Shown: positions 16,732 to 25,740 of the stretch, in pieces
Layout of the letters: every line of letters begins with the position of its first letter
Position numbering within the stretch: position 1 is the first letter of the stretch
Assembly: GCF_024448895.1 (NCBI RefSeq)
Contig: NZ_JAMOIC010000008.1
Span: 1 to 64,000 of the forward strand
DNA length: 64,000 nucleotides
From: Stutzerimonas stutzeri
GTDB lineage: Bacteria; Pseudomonadota; Gammaproteobacteria; Pseudomonadales; Pseudomonadaceae
Direction: 5' to 3'
Position numbers and translations under genes: made by a program
The notes under the pieces: model-generated
The model's database searches: none
Told to the model about the DNA's origin: nothing
The model's input: the letters and a program-made list of their open reading frames with translations, nothing else

Positions 16732-17859
16732 TCACAAAGCGCGGCCAATAATTTCTTTCATGATTTCCGAGGTACCGCCATATATACGCGCCACTCGGGC
16801 ATCGACCCAGGCACGGCTAATCTTGTATTCGCTCATGAATCCATAGCCGCCATGAAGCTGAAGGAACTCATCGAGCAATTTGCCCTGCATTTCGGAACCC
16901 AGCAGTTTCGCCATGGCTGCGACGTCAGGTGCAAGCTCGCCACGCATGACCTTTTCCAAACAATCATCAACGAATACACGCAGCATGGTCGCCTGCGCCT
17001 TGGCCTCCGCCAGTTTGAAGCGTGTGTTCTGGAAATCCAACACCGGCTTGCCGAACACTTTGCGCTCGCGCGTGTAGTCAATGGTTTCTTGCAGCAGCGT
17101 ATCGATTGACTGCGCTGCGCGAATCGCGATGATCAGCCGCTCCCAGGCAAGTTGATGGGTGAGGTACTTGAAGCCCTTGCCCTCCTCGCCCAAGCGATTA
17201 CCTGCCGGCACGCGCACTTCATCGAAGAACAACTCGGCGGTGTCTTGTCCTTTGAGACCGATCTTTTCCAACCGACGCCCTTTGGAAAACCCCTCGCGCT
17301 CTTCTTCGATACAGATCAGCGTCAGCTCTTTAGCGGCTGGATCGAGCTTGGTTGCCGTAACAATCAACCCGGCATTGCTGCCGTTGGTAATGAAGGTTTT
17401 CTGTCCGGAAACGATGTAGTCATCGCCATCACGTCGGGCCAGTGTGCGCATCGAACGCAGATCGCTGCCGATGCCCGGTTCGCTCATGGCGATTACGCCG
17501 ATCAGCTCACCGCTGACCATGCGCGGAAGCCACTTGTGCTTCTGCTCTTCACTGCCATAAGCGACGATGTAGGGCGCGACGATTTCCGAATGAGTGGTAA
17601 ACCCGACGGCGGTCGCATTGGCCCGCGCAAGCTCCTCGATCATTACGGCGGAGTGGCCGAAGTCGCCACCGGATCCACCGTATTCTTCAGGCACGGTCGA
17701 ACAGAGCAACCCCAATTCGCCGGCCTTGAGCCAGACCTCCTTGGGCACGATGCCGTTCTTTTCCCACTCATGCAGGTTCGGTACGATTTCGCGATCAACG
17801 AAACGCCGGGCCATTTCGCGGAACATATTGTGATCTTCGCGGAAAACTCCACGCATCAT
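16732..17859 (-). CDS. Acyl-CoA dehydrogenase
   Basis: A 375-aa FAD flavoprotein of full length. Signatures are the N-terminal helical domain, the FAD/substrate loop VIAMSEPGIGSDLRSMRT and FITNGSNAGLIVTATK, and the C-terminal LQLHGGYGFMSEYKI and RIYGGTSEIMKEIIGR, which carries the usual catalytic Glu. It resembles medium/long-chain and branched acyl-CoA dehydrogenases used in bacterial cyclic-acid catabolism. AGGAG precedes the start. The enoyl-CoA hydratase gene ends 41 bases upstream on the same strand, which suggests one beta-oxidation operon with that gene and the next two acyl-CoA dehydrogenases. Confidence 0.9.
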   Translation of the reverse strand: MMRGVFREDHNMFREMARRFVDREIVPNLHEWEKNGIVPKEVWLKAGELGLLCSTVPEEYGGSGGDFGHSAVMIEELARANATAVGFTTHSEIVAPYIVAYGSEEQKHKWLPRMVSGELIGVIAMSEPGIGSDLRSMRTLARRDGDDYIVSGQKTFITNGSNAGLIVTATKLDPAAKELTLICIEEEREGFSKGRRLEKIGLKGQDTAELFFDEVRVPAGNRLGEEGKGFKYLTHQLAWERLIIAIRAAQSIDTLLQETIDYTRERKVFGKPVLDFQNTRFKLAEAKAQATMLRVFVDDCLEKVMRGELAPDVAAMAKLLGSEMQGKLLDEFLQLHGGYGFMSEYKISRAWVDARVARIYGGTSEIMKEIIGRAL

Positions 17860-17900
17860 TACTACTCCTAAATTCTTCGTTGCTTCTGCACAGGCGCTAA

Positions 17901-18701
17901 TTATCGATCCAGGTAGTCAGGGTTACGCTTCTCGACGAAGGCAGCCACCGCTTCATGATGATCCTCTGTGTGATGCGCCAAGGATTGGTACGCCGCGGAT
18001 AGCTCCAGCAATGAGTCGAGTCGCATATGCTGGCCTTCGCGCAATAGGCGCTTGCACAGCCGTAGCGCATGCCCAGGATTGGCGGCGATCCGCTGAGCCA
18101 ACGCCTGCGCTTCCGCCTGCAGCGTTTCATGTGTGCAGACTTGCTCCACCAAACCCCACTCCAATGCCTTCGCAGCATTGATGGTGTCGCCGGTGAACGC
18201 CATCAGGCTGGCCTTGGGGATTCCGATGATTCGCGGCAGCAACCAGGCGCCGCCATCTCCCGGAACGATGCCAAGGCGCACGAAGCTCTCAGCAAACAGC
18301 GCCGAGCTCGCAGCCAGACGGATGTCGCACATACAGGCCAAATCGAGGCCCGCACCGATCGCCGGGCCGTTGACCGCAGCGATTATGGGAATGTCTAGCT
18401 CATACAACGCGATCGGGATCCTTTGAATACCGTCACGATAGGTGTTGCGCAGCTCATACGGCGAACCGGCAAAGATACCCGCGCGGTCGCGCATGTCCTT
18501 GACGTTGCCACCGGCGCAGAATGCACTGCCATTACCGGTCAACACCATTACCCGCGCCGTGCGGTCGCTGCGCAACTGAGCACAGAGATCGACGAACTCC
18601 TGAATCTGTTCGGGGGAAGTCAATGCATTGCGGGTTTCGGGATGGTTCATGCGAACGGTGACGATGCCGCCATCACGCTCGATTTGCAGGAATGTACTCA
18701 T
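17901..18701 (-). CDS. Enoyl-CoA hydratase/isomerase family protein
   Basis: A 266-aa crotonase. Oxyanion-hole segments are GSAFCAGGNVKDM and NGPAIGAGLDLACMCDIRLA. The active-site segment is AESFVRLGIVPGDGGAWLLP, where the second acidic residue has the Asp form. It hydrates an enoyl-CoA or isomerises a double bond during side-chain or ring-carboxylate beta-oxidation. The chosen ATG overlaps the stop of the preceding acyl-CoA dehydrogenase gene (ATGA) and has GGAG 9 bases ahead; the longer frame to 18761 lies wholly inside that gene. Confidence 0.9.
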   Translation of the reverse strand: MSTFLQIERDGGIVTVRMNHPETRNALTSPEQIQEFVDLCAQLRSDRTARVMVLTGNGSAFCAGGNVKDMRDRAGIFAGSPYELRNTYRDGIQRIPIALYELDIPIIAAVNGPAIGAGLDLACMCDIRLAASSALFAESFVRLGIVPGDGGAWLLPRIIGIPKASLMAFTGDTINAAKALEWGLVEQVCTHETLQAEAQALAQRIAANPGHALRLCKRLLREGQHMRLDSLLELSAAYQSLAHHTEDHHEAVAAFVEKRNPDYLDR

Positions 18702-19771
18702 AGTGGTTTCTCCGCAAGGGTTGAGAGCGACTGGCTGGCATGGCCAGTGATCAGCGGCCAATAGCCTCCACTACCTGATGAGAAGACCAGCTGGCCGATG
18801 CGCTGGCTCCAGACGCTGGCCGAGCCGAACTCGCTGCGCCAGGCCCACAGCCGGCGGGAAAACAGATGCAGCGAATATTCCTGGGTAAAGCCGATGGCAC
18901 CGTGCACCGAATGGGCAATGCCTGCGCCAGCGCTGGCCGCCTCGGCACAGCTGACCTTCGCAGCCGCAATGGTCAGCCCCGCAAGTGCGGCATCCGACTC
19001 AGCAAAGGCTGCCTCGGCAGCGACGTTCGCGGCTGCCGTCTGTTCGGCGAATACCGCAAGCTGCTGTTGAATGGCCTGGAATGCACCAATTGGCCGCCCG
19101 AACTGTGAGCGCTCAGTGGCGTAGCTCGATGTCATATCCAGCAGCGTATGCAAAGCACCAGCAATCTGCGCCGAGCGCAGCATGGCGCCACCCAAAAGCA
19201 GCACATCGGCGGACAGCTCGCCAGGCAACGGAGCGCAAGCCAATACATGAGCATTGTCGAAATGCAGGGAGTCGCGAGGCTCTCCCGCGACGTTCAAGCT
19301 AAGCGTCTGACCGGCCGCGCTGGCTACCGACAGCAGCACGACGCTGGGCGTCTCGCTAGTCGCATCGGCTACAGCGACCAGCGTCTCGACATGACGACCC
19401 CACGGCACGTCCCGCACGGTGCCGTGTACCACCCCTCCATTCAGACTCAGCTGCGCATTGGCTGAAAAACTGATGGCCGCGGTCCTCGGCTCAAGCCCGG
19501 CCTTACCCAGCAACCAGTTGGCCAATAGCGCTTCGCCCAGCGGCACAGGCGCGGCGTACCGTCCAGCAGCGCGTGCCAAGACATACACATCACCCCATCC
19601 CGCTTGTGCTCCGCCAAGGGATTCTGGAACAGCAGCCAGCGCAAACCCGGACTCTTCCACCGCTGCCCAAAGCTGCGCAGGCCACTCGCCGCCTTCGCAG
19701 CCTTGTACGTATTCAAGTGTCGCCAGATCAGCGAGCAGGCGCTCGATAGTCGATTCGAATAGTTCTCGCAT
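18698..19771 (-). CDS. Acyl-CoA dehydrogenase, small subunit type
   Basis: A 357-aa divergent acyl-CoA dehydrogenase. The N-terminal and C-terminal helical domains are recognisable (ESGFALAAVPESLGGAQAGW; ASAGAGIAHSVHGAIGFTQE, LWAWRSEFGSASVWSQRIG). The canonical catalytic-Glu motif at the end (GGTxEI) is absent. That is typical of the second subunit of alpha2beta2 acyl-CoA dehydrogenases used for steroid and other polycyclic acyl-CoAs. The catalytic partner is the gene 2 bases upstream. Together they probably desaturate a bulky cyclic acyl-CoA. Confidence 0.85.
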   Translation of the reverse strand: MRELFESTIERLLADLATLEYVQGCEGGEWPAQLWAAVEESGFALAAVPESLGGAQAGWGDVYVLARAAGRYAAPVPLGEALLANWLLGKAGLEPRTAAISFSANAQLSLNGGVVHGTVRDVPWGRHVETLVAVADATSETPSVVLLSVASAAGQTLSLNVAGEPRDSLHFDNAHVLACAPLPGELSADVLLLGGAMLRSAQIAGALHTLLDMTSSYATERSQFGRPIGAFQAIQQQLAVFAEQTAAANVAAEAAFAESDAALAGLTIAAAKVSCAEAASAGAGIAHSVHGAIGFTQEYSLHLFSRRLWAWRSEFGSASVWSQRIGQLVFSSGSGGYWPLITGHASQSLSTLAEKPL

Positions 19772-19773
19772 GA

Positions 19774-20934
19774 TTATCGCAACCCCAATCCGCGCGCGAT
19801 GATCCCGCGCAGGATTTCGCGGGTGCCTCCGCGCAGTGAGAAAGACGGTGCCATTTGAGTCAGGTAGGCAAGAACCTGCGCGTGTTCGCTACCGCCGTTC
19901 TGACAAGGCTCAGCTTCGAGCAGCAATTGGGCGATCTCGGGTATTTCCTGTTCGAACTGGTTACCCAGGTCTTTCACGCATGACGCAGCCCAGGCTGGAT
20001 GTTCGCCGGCAGCCAATTGTGAGGTCACTGCCAGCGACATGTTGCGCAACGTCAGCAGCTTCGCGGTCAGTCGCCCAATTTCGCGGCTTTGCAAAGCGTC
20101 CGGCGCTGTGCCCATCCCGGCGATCAACGTTTTGAGCAGCTCTATACAGCTGAGAAAACGCTCCGGGCCGCTGCGCTCGAAAGCCAATTCGGCCGTTACC
20201 TGGTCCCAGCCTTTGCCCTCGGTCCCAATCAGCGCGTCTGCATCGAGTTGCACATTGTCGAAGAACACCTCATTGAAATGCTCGCCGCCAGCAAGATCGC
20301 GGATTGGCCGAATGGTGATGCCCGGCAACTTAAGATCGACAATGAACTGCGACATGCCTTCGTGACGCGCCGCTTGTCTTTCACCGGTGCGCACCAAGGC
20401 GATCATGTAGTGCGAGTGCTGCGCGTTGGTCGTCCAGACCTTTTGCCCATTGAGCAGCCAGCCGGCGTCATTACGCACAGCTGAAGTCTTGATCGAAGCG
20501 AGATCGGAGCCGGAGTTCGGTTCGCTCATGCCGATGCAGAAATAACTCTCACCACAGCAAATCGATGGCAGATAGCGCGCTCTCTGCGCCTCGGTGCCGA
20601 ATCGGTTGATCAGCGGTCCGCTCTGCCGGTCAGCAATCCAATGCGCCGAAACCGGCGCGCCGGCTGCGAGCAACTCTTCGATGATCACGTAACGCGCAAA
20701 CGGACCTGCCGCGGCGCCGCCATACTGCTCGGGCAACGCCATGCCAACCCAGCCCTGGGCGCCTAGCTTGCGACTGAAGGCAGCATCGAAACCCATCCAG
20801 GACTGCGCTCTGGCTGTCGCCGGATAGTCGGCAAGATTGCTTTTTAGAAACTCCCGCACCTCAGCCCGAAGGGACTCGGCCTCGGCGGGAATTTTGCTGT
20901 AACTGAACTGAGTGATAGACATGTGCACGCTCAT
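19774..20934 (-). CDS. Acyl-CoA dehydrogenase, large subunit type
   Basis: A 386-aa FAD enzyme. The flavin loop CIGMSEPNSGSDLASIKTSA, the segment GWLLNGQKVWTTNAQHSHYM and the C-terminal catalytic motif RGGTREILRGIIARGLG (Glu present) are all in place. It leads directly into the small-subunit gene. Adjacent pairs of this kind form heterotetramers in bacterial steroid and bicyclic acid catabolism. The start is uncertain: ATG at 20934 or at 20922; neither has a strong ribosome site. Confidence 0.88.
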   Translation of the reverse strand: MSVHMSITQFSYSKIPAEAESLRAEVREFLKSNLADYPATARAQSWMGFDAAFSRKLGAQGWVGMALPEQYGGAAAGPFARYVIIEELLAAGAPVSAHWIADRQSGPLINRFGTEAQRARYLPSICCGESYFCIGMSEPNSGSDLASIKTSAVRNDAGWLLNGQKVWTTNAQHSHYMIALVRTGERQAARHEGMSQFIVDLKLPGITIRPIRDLAGGEHFNEVFFDNVQLDADALIGTEGKGWDQVTAELAFERSGPERFLSCIELLKTLIAGMGTAPDALQSREIGRLTAKLLTLRNMSLAVTSQLAAGEHPAWAASCVKDLGNQFEQEIPEIAQLLLEAEPCQNGGSEHAQVLAYLTQMAPSFSLRGGTREILRGIIARGLGLR

Positions 20935-21059
20935 CAACTGGGCGCAAGGCTCTAGAACTAGCCCCAGGGCAGGCGCACTCGCGAGGCGTTAGTACCTATC
21001 GCAAATGAACCTGCCCCAACGGGGAGTTGCCGCGCCTTGCCGATACTTTTTACGGCCTG

Positions 21060-22367
21060 TTAGAGAGCAGTTCCGGCATCAGCCTTCTCGAACATCGCGT
21101 TGATGTCCCCCGACGTGACCGGCTTGCCGTCATTGCGTCCGTGGTCGGCGCCGCCGAGCCCCAATGCGGGCTCGATCTTGACGTGCGTCGCTTTCTTACG
21201 AAGCTCGCCTACCGTGCAGTTCTCGCGCCCATGAATGGAGAATGGATCGAAGGAGAATTCACGCATGGCGTTGAGGTGGGTGACCTTGTCGATGGTTTCC
21301 TTGGACAGGTGCTGCAGCCCTTCCCATGCGGACTCCGGCGAGTTCGGCCAGGTGCAATCCGAGTGCGGGTAGTCGCTTTCCCAGGTAACCATGTCTTCGT
21401 TCATGAATTTCAGGTTCTGCAGACCGAAGTTATCCTCGATGAAGCAGGTGATGAAATGCTTGTGGAAGATGTCGCTGGGCATCTGCCCGCCGAAGTTCGA
21501 GTTGGTCCACGCGTTGTGGTGGCGGTGCGTGAAATCGGCGCGCTCGAGCAGATAAGGAATCCAGCCGATGCTGCCCTCGGACAGCGCCATGCGCAGGTTG
21601 GGGAATTTCTTCCACATCGGTGCCCAGATCCAATCGGCCGCGGAGTTGGCGATGGAAATAGGCATGGACGTGATCCAGGCATCGATTGGCGAAAGGTCAG
21701 AGGCATGATTGGCCTTTACACCAGTACCAATGTGGCAGCAGATCACGACGTTATTATCCGAACAGGCTTGCCAGAGCGGATCCCAGTAATCGCTGTGGAT
21801 CGACGGGTAGCCGTGGATCGCCGGATTGTCCGACAGTGACAGCGCATGCACACCCTGTTTCGCCAGGCGCGTAACCTCGGCGGCGGCGGCCTGCATGTCC
21901 CACCAAGGAACGAGCATCAGCGGAATGAAGCGGCCCGGCGCAGCGTTGCACCAGTCGTGCAGATGCCAGTCGTTGTAGGCCTGGATCGCGGCCAGGGACA
22001 CGGCGCGATCCGGATGATTCTGGAAACGCTGACCGGCAAAACCTGGGAACGTCGGGAAGCACAGCGAGCCGAGCACGCCGTTGGCGTTCATGTCGTCGAC
22101 ACGATCAGCGACGCTCCAGGTACCGCGACGCATCTGGTCATAACCCAACGGCTCCATGCCGTACTCTTCCTTCGGTCGGCCAACTACCGAGTTCAGGCCC
22201 ATGTAGCCGGTGGCCTGCTCTTCGAAAACCCATACATCACGGTCGCCGCGCTTGACGACATGAGGCTCGCGCCCTTTGAAGCGCTCAGGCATGTGGCGAG
22301 CAAAGGCGTTTGGTGGCTCGATGGCATGGTCATCAACGCTGACGAGAATGAGATCTTCAACCTTCAT
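21060..22367 (-). CDS. Amidohydrolase (ACMSD-like), first paralogue
   Basis: A 435-aa metal-dependent hydrolase or decarboxylase of the amidohydrolase-2 type. Metal-site segments visible are VSVDDHAIEP (DxH-like N-terminal site instead of HxH), VVICCHIGTG, the ADFTHRHHNAW region and ESDYPHSDCTWP with the late Asp. Family members decarboxylate or hydrolyse ring-cleavage or aromatic acid intermediates. The ATG used has GGGGAAG 5-7 bases upstream; a start six codons earlier has none. A second gene of exactly the same length and very similar sequence lies at 58.7-60.0 kb, next to the second dioxygenase set. Confidence 0.85.
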   Translation of the reverse strand: MKVEDLILVSVDDHAIEPPNAFARHMPERFKGREPHVVKRGDRDVWVFEEQATGYMGLNSVVGRPKEEYGMEPLGYDQMRRGTWSVADRVDDMNANGVLGSLCFPTFPGFAGQRFQNHPDRAVSLAAIQAYNDWHLHDWCNAAPGRFIPLMLVPWWDMQAAAAEVTRLAKQGVHALSLSDNPAIHGYPSIHSDYWDPLWQACSDNNVVICCHIGTGVKANHASDLSPIDAWITSMPISIANSAADWIWAPMWKKFPNLRMALSEGSIGWIPYLLERADFTHRHHNAWTNSNFGGQMPSDIFHKHFITCFIEDNFGLQNLKFMNEDMVTWESDYPHSDCTWPNSPESAWEGLQHLSKETIDKVTHLNAMREFSFDPFSIHGRENCTVGELRKKATHVKIEPALGLGGADHGRNDGKPVTSGDINAMFEKADAGTAL

Positions 22368-22443
22368 TGTTCTTCCCCTTCGCAAATGGGTTTGTTGTTG
22401 TGTTCAAAGCATAGAACACGTTGCGATCAAATTAAACACATAT

Positions 22444-22464
22444 TTAGATTGTGTTCAAATCTAA
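22444..22464. promoter_or_regulatory. TTGAACA-centred palindrome upstream of amidohydrolase
   Basis: Perfect inverted repeat TTAGATT-N7-AATCTAA whose spacer is GTGTTCA (TGAACAC on the other strand). It lies 76 bases before the amidohydrolase start. A related element occurs at 32425-32445, and the arms match the palindrome at 29721. A candidate operator for one TetR-type regulator; inference. Confidence 0.5.
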
Positions 22465-22598
22465 TCTTGAGAGCGAACACATTCTTTTACTGTTACCAGA
22501 CACCACGGGATTCAACGAGGGGAAAACAACAAGGCAGGCGCCCTTCCCTGCGGGGCAGGAAAGGGCTGGATGTGGCGTGAGGGCAGTAAGCCCGTGCC

Positions 22599-23873
22599 TC
22601 AATCCCAGAGGACGTGGAGGTAGTGAGGCCCGCGCAACTGAGCGCCGATAATCTCTGGTGCAGGCTTCGAAGGATCCAGGCGGATATTCGGCATAAGGTC
22701 GAGGATCGCGTTCAGTGCGCAGTTGAGTTCCGTCTTCGCGACGAATTGCCCGATGCACATATGCGGCCCAAAACCAAAGCCGAACGAGGGTTTTGGTCGT
22801 CTGTCGATGTCGAATACGTCGCCGTGCTCGAAGGCATCCTCATCACGGTTCGCCGAGGTGACGATGCACTGCACCATAGCCCCTTTGGGAATCTGCACAC
22901 CGCGGATTTCCATGTCCTTAGCTGCCTGACGCACCTTGAAGGTGGCGACGGGCTCCAGCCGCACCGCTTCATCGATGGCCTTGGAAACCAGGCTGCGATC
23001 GTTGCGCACCCGCTCCAGTACGTCAGGGTTCTCGAGCAACAACGTCATCAGCGTACCGAACGTACGCGTAGTTGTTTCGCTGGCCGCCGGCAGCAGCGAA
23101 CGCACAAAGGTTGCTATTTCATGATCATCGAGCGAGCGACCCTCATACTCTGCACGGATCAGCCTACTGATCAGGTCATCCCCTTCAGCGCCGGAGACGC
23201 GGCGCTCAGCCACTACCACCTTGACGACGTCGTACAGCGCCTTAGCAGCTTCCATCGCGGCACCACGCGCGGCGGCGGCTTTTTCCGGATCCACTTGCGG
23301 GCCGGCAAGGATCGCCAGCGCCCAGGCAGCATATTGTTCGATCTCGTCCGGACGATCCTCAGGGAAGCCGATCAGGGAATAGATAACCCGAATCGGAAAA
23401 TACAGGGCAAAGTCCATCAGATCGCCGCCTTTGCTCGGCACCAGCGGCTTAATGTATTCCTCGCGGATAACGCGGTCGATCTTGGTTTCTTTCCAGCGGT
23501 TGACGGTTTCGGGCATGAACACCGGCTGCAGCAGGTTGCGAATGTTCTTGTGCGCGTCTCCATCCATCGCCGTGAGGATCAGCCCGTCAAAAAACGCGCC
23601 CAGGCCTTCAGCGATAAAACCGCTGGTGAAGTTGCTGGCATCGCGCATCACTGCCATGACATCGTTGTATTTGAACAAGGTGAACGTAGGGCGGTTGGCG
23701 TCCAGCCCGGCGATGCTCGGCACCCCCAGACGCGCCATGAAGTTTTCTTCAAGAACCGGCGAATTCATGCGCATCTCGCGATATACCGCATGAAGGTCCA
23801 CATCGCTTCCACGATAGTTGCTGGCGACGTCCGCGAACGCCTTGCCTAGATTGTCCCGCGCCTGTGTAGACAT
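22599..23873 (-). CDS. ditQ: Cytochrome P450, DitQ-like
   Basis: A 424-aa soluble bacterial P450. Oxygen-binding I-helix motif AASETT (263-268), ExxR at 302-305 (EAVR) and heme-binding loop FGFGPHMCIG with the thiolate Cys373. It hydroxylates a hydrophobic substrate using electrons from a ferredoxin and reductase; candidates for both lie at 46.0-47.6 kb. In the characterised dit cluster a P450 (DitQ, CYP226A1) hydroxylates dehydroabietic acid at C-7. The symbol rests on neighbourhood, not on alignment. AAGGAG precedes the ATG. Confidence 0.8.
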   Translation of the reverse strand: MSTQARDNLGKAFADVASNYRGSDVDLHAVYREMRMNSPVLEENFMARLGVPSIAGLDANRPTFTLFKYNDVMAVMRDASNFTSGFIAEGLGAFFDGLILTAMDGDAHKNIRNLLQPVFMPETVNRWKETKIDRVIREEYIKPLVPSKGGDLMDFALYFPIRVIYSLIGFPEDRPDEIEQYAAWALAILAGPQVDPEKAAAARGAAMEAAKALYDVVKVVVAERRVSGAEGDDLISRLIRAEYEGRSLDDHEIATFVRSLLPAASETTTRTFGTLMTLLLENPDVLERVRNDRSLVSKAIDEAVRLEPVATFKVRQAAKDMEIRGVQIPKGAMVQCIVTSANRDEDAFEHGDVFDIDRRPKPSFGFGFGPHMCIGQFVAKTELNCALNAILDLMPNIRLDPSKPAPEIIGAQLRGPHYLHVLWD

Positions 23874-24036
23874 TGTTCTTCTCCTTGTTATTGTTCAGGC
23901 ATACGCCGTTGCGTCTAAAAGCCGCCTGCATAGGCGAGATACTAGGCTCAACCGACTACTTATTGAACGGCTTTTTACATTTCGATCAAATTTACTGGAC
24001 GGTCTGCTCCACATCCATCCCAGGGCGTCGCCCCGC

Positions 24037-24540
24037 TCAATACGCCTGCTGCACATAGGTCATCCGACCGCCCGCCAGCATCAGCGCGCAATACATGTTC
24101 AGTTCGACCACTTGAGCCACGGAGAAGAACTCGGCGAGACGCGCATAGTGTTCGTCGCTGATGGCCATGTAATCGCTGGCGAACAATTCAGCGAAGATCA
24201 AAGCAGCTCTTTCAGACGGCTCGAAACGATCGCTATCTGAAGAAAGACAGGCGATGTCATCTTCCGTCACTTGGTCGGATTTACGAGCGAGTTGGCACGC
24301 TTGGCAGGTGGTGATGCTGGCGATTTTCAGGCGCACTAATTCACGCAGGCGCTCATCGAGCAGGCTGTCCTGATGCAGGCTTTCCAGCAAACCAAGCCAG
24401 GCTAATGCTGCACTGGGCCGATGCGCCCAGACCTGAACAGGTCTGGGCGAGCTCAGCATTCGACTTTGCTGGCCGCGCGCAACGGCGCTACGCAACTCTT
24501 TCGGCATTTCATCCAGCGGAACGAAAGACACGCGCGCCAT
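24037..24540 (-). CDS. Carboxymuconolactone decarboxylase/AhpD-family protein
   Basis: A 167-aa all-helical protein. The AhpD-like core LVRLKIASITTCQACQLARK holds the conserved CxxC (CQAC), followed by SDRFEPSERAALIFAEL and the final helical block. CMD-family members are either lactone decarboxylases or CxxC disulfide/peroxide reductases. The intact CxxC favours a redox-type activity here. It lies between the P450 and thiolase genes on the same strand, 24 bases from the thiolase stop, so it is probably co-transcribed and may protect or assist the oxidative steps. Confidence 0.82.
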   Translation of the reverse strand: MARVSFVPLDEMPKELRSAVARGQQSRMLSSPRPVQVWAHRPSAALAWLGLLESLHQDSLLDERLRELVRLKIASITTCQACQLARKSDQVTEDDIACLSSDSDRFEPSERAALIFAELFASDYMAISDEHYARLAEFFSVAQVVELNMYCALMLAGGRMTYVQQAY

Positions 24541-24564
24541 AGCCGCTACCTCACTGTCGGAAGA

Positions 24565-25740
24565 TCAGTCGAGCCGCTCGATAATCGTTGCAGTACCCAG
24601 GCCGCCAGCGCAACAGATCGCCTGCAGGCCATAGCGGGCGCCCCGCCGCTCAAGTTCATTGAGCAGCGTAGTCATCAGCCGCGCGCCACTGGCACCCAGC
24701 GGGTGACCCAACGCAATGGCTCCGCCGTTGACGTTGAGCTTGTCATGCGGCACACCGGTTTCTTGCATCCAGGCAAGCGGTACCGACGCGAAGGCTTCGT
24801 TGACCTCGAAAAGATCGATGTCATCGATGGACAAACCAGCCTTGTCCAGCACCTTTTTGGTCGCCTCGATAGGGCCGGTCAACATCAGTGTTGGGTCTGC
24901 ACCTACGGTCGCGAAGGCGCGGATGCGCGCGCGAGCCTTGAGGCCCAGCTGCTTGGCGGTGTCCGCGGACATCAACAGCAGCGCAGCAGCGCCATCGGAT
25001 ATCTGCGATGAATTACCTGCAGTGATCCGTCCATTCTCCGGGCGGAAACTGGTTTTCAGCGTCGAGAGCTTTTCCCTCGAGGTATCGCGACGGATGGTTT
25101 CGTCCGCCGCCAGATCAGCTGCTGGTTCGGTCAGCGCGTGCTCACGCAACAACTCGACCGGTACCGGAACGATCTGGCTATCGAAATAACCCGCATCAGC
25201 TGCCTTCGCGGCACGCTGATGACTTTCGAAAGCGTAGTCGTCCAACGCTTCGCGACTGAGTGACCATTTGTCAGCCATCCGCTCGGAGGCCTCGCCCTGG
25301 CTCGTCAGCTCGTAACGCTCTGCCGCCATCCAACCAAAGGCTTCGCCGTGGATTTCACGATTGCTACCCATGGGCACGCGGCTCATGTTTTCCGCACCGC
25401 CTGCAACGATGACATCAGCCATACCAGACGCGATAGCGCCTGCCGCAGCATGCACCGCAGCTTCGCCCGAGCCACACTTGCGGTCGAGTGTCAGCCCCGG
25501 AATCGTCACCGGCCAGCCAGCGCCGAGAAGCGCGGTGCGGGCGATGTTTGCTGATTGCTCACCGATCTGCGTAACACAGCCGAAAATCACATCGTCGACC
25601 TGCGATGGCGATAGGTCGACACGCTCGAGCAGCTTGCCGATGACCAGCGAACCCAGATGGTCGGCTCGCACGCCCGCAAGACTTCCACGGAAACGACCGA
25701 CCGGCGTCCGCACCGCATCAACAATTACGATGTCTTTCAT
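24565..25740 (-). CDS. Acetyl-CoA acyltransferase (thiolase)
   Basis: A 391-aa classical thiolase. The nucleophilic Cys is in DRKCGSGEAAVHAAAGAI (about residue 90). The catalytic His is in GGAIALGHPLGASGARL, and the second Cys in ICCAGGLGTATII. Full length. It performs the last step of beta-oxidation on a ring-derived 3-ketoacyl-CoA. It is coupled to the upstream 3-hydroxyacyl-CoA dehydrogenase by an ATGA overlap, and that pairing fits a dedicated beta-oxidation branch of the diterpenoid pathway. Confidence 0.93.
   Translation of the reverse strand: MKDIVIVDAVRTPVGRFRGSLAGVRADHLGSLVIGKLLERVDLSPSQVDDVIFGCVTQIGEQSANIARTALLGAGWPVTIPGLTLDRKCGSGEAAVHAAAGAIASGMADVIVAGGAENMSRVPMGSNREIHGEAFGWMAAERYELTSQGEASERMADKWSLSREALDDYAFESHQRAAKAADAGYFDSQIVPVPVELLREHALTEPAADLAADETIRRDTSREKLSTLKTSFRPENGRITAGNSSQISDGAAALLLMSADTAKQLGLKARARIRAFATVGADPTLMLTGPIEATKKVLDKAGLSIDDIDLFEVNEAFASVPLAWMQETGVPHDKLNVNGGAIALGHPLGASGARLMTTLLNELERRGARYGLQAICCAGGLGTATIIERLD

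Noticed and set aside
15022-20934. Interpretation of the whole region as a steroid degradation cluster
   Set aside because: The HsaA-like enzyme, acyl-CoA dehydrogenase pair and thiolase/DUF35 pair would fit, but there is no ketosteroid dehydrogenase or KshA-type monooxygenase, and the [3Fe-4S] ferredoxin plus alpha/beta dioxygenase layout matches diterpenoid clusters instead.
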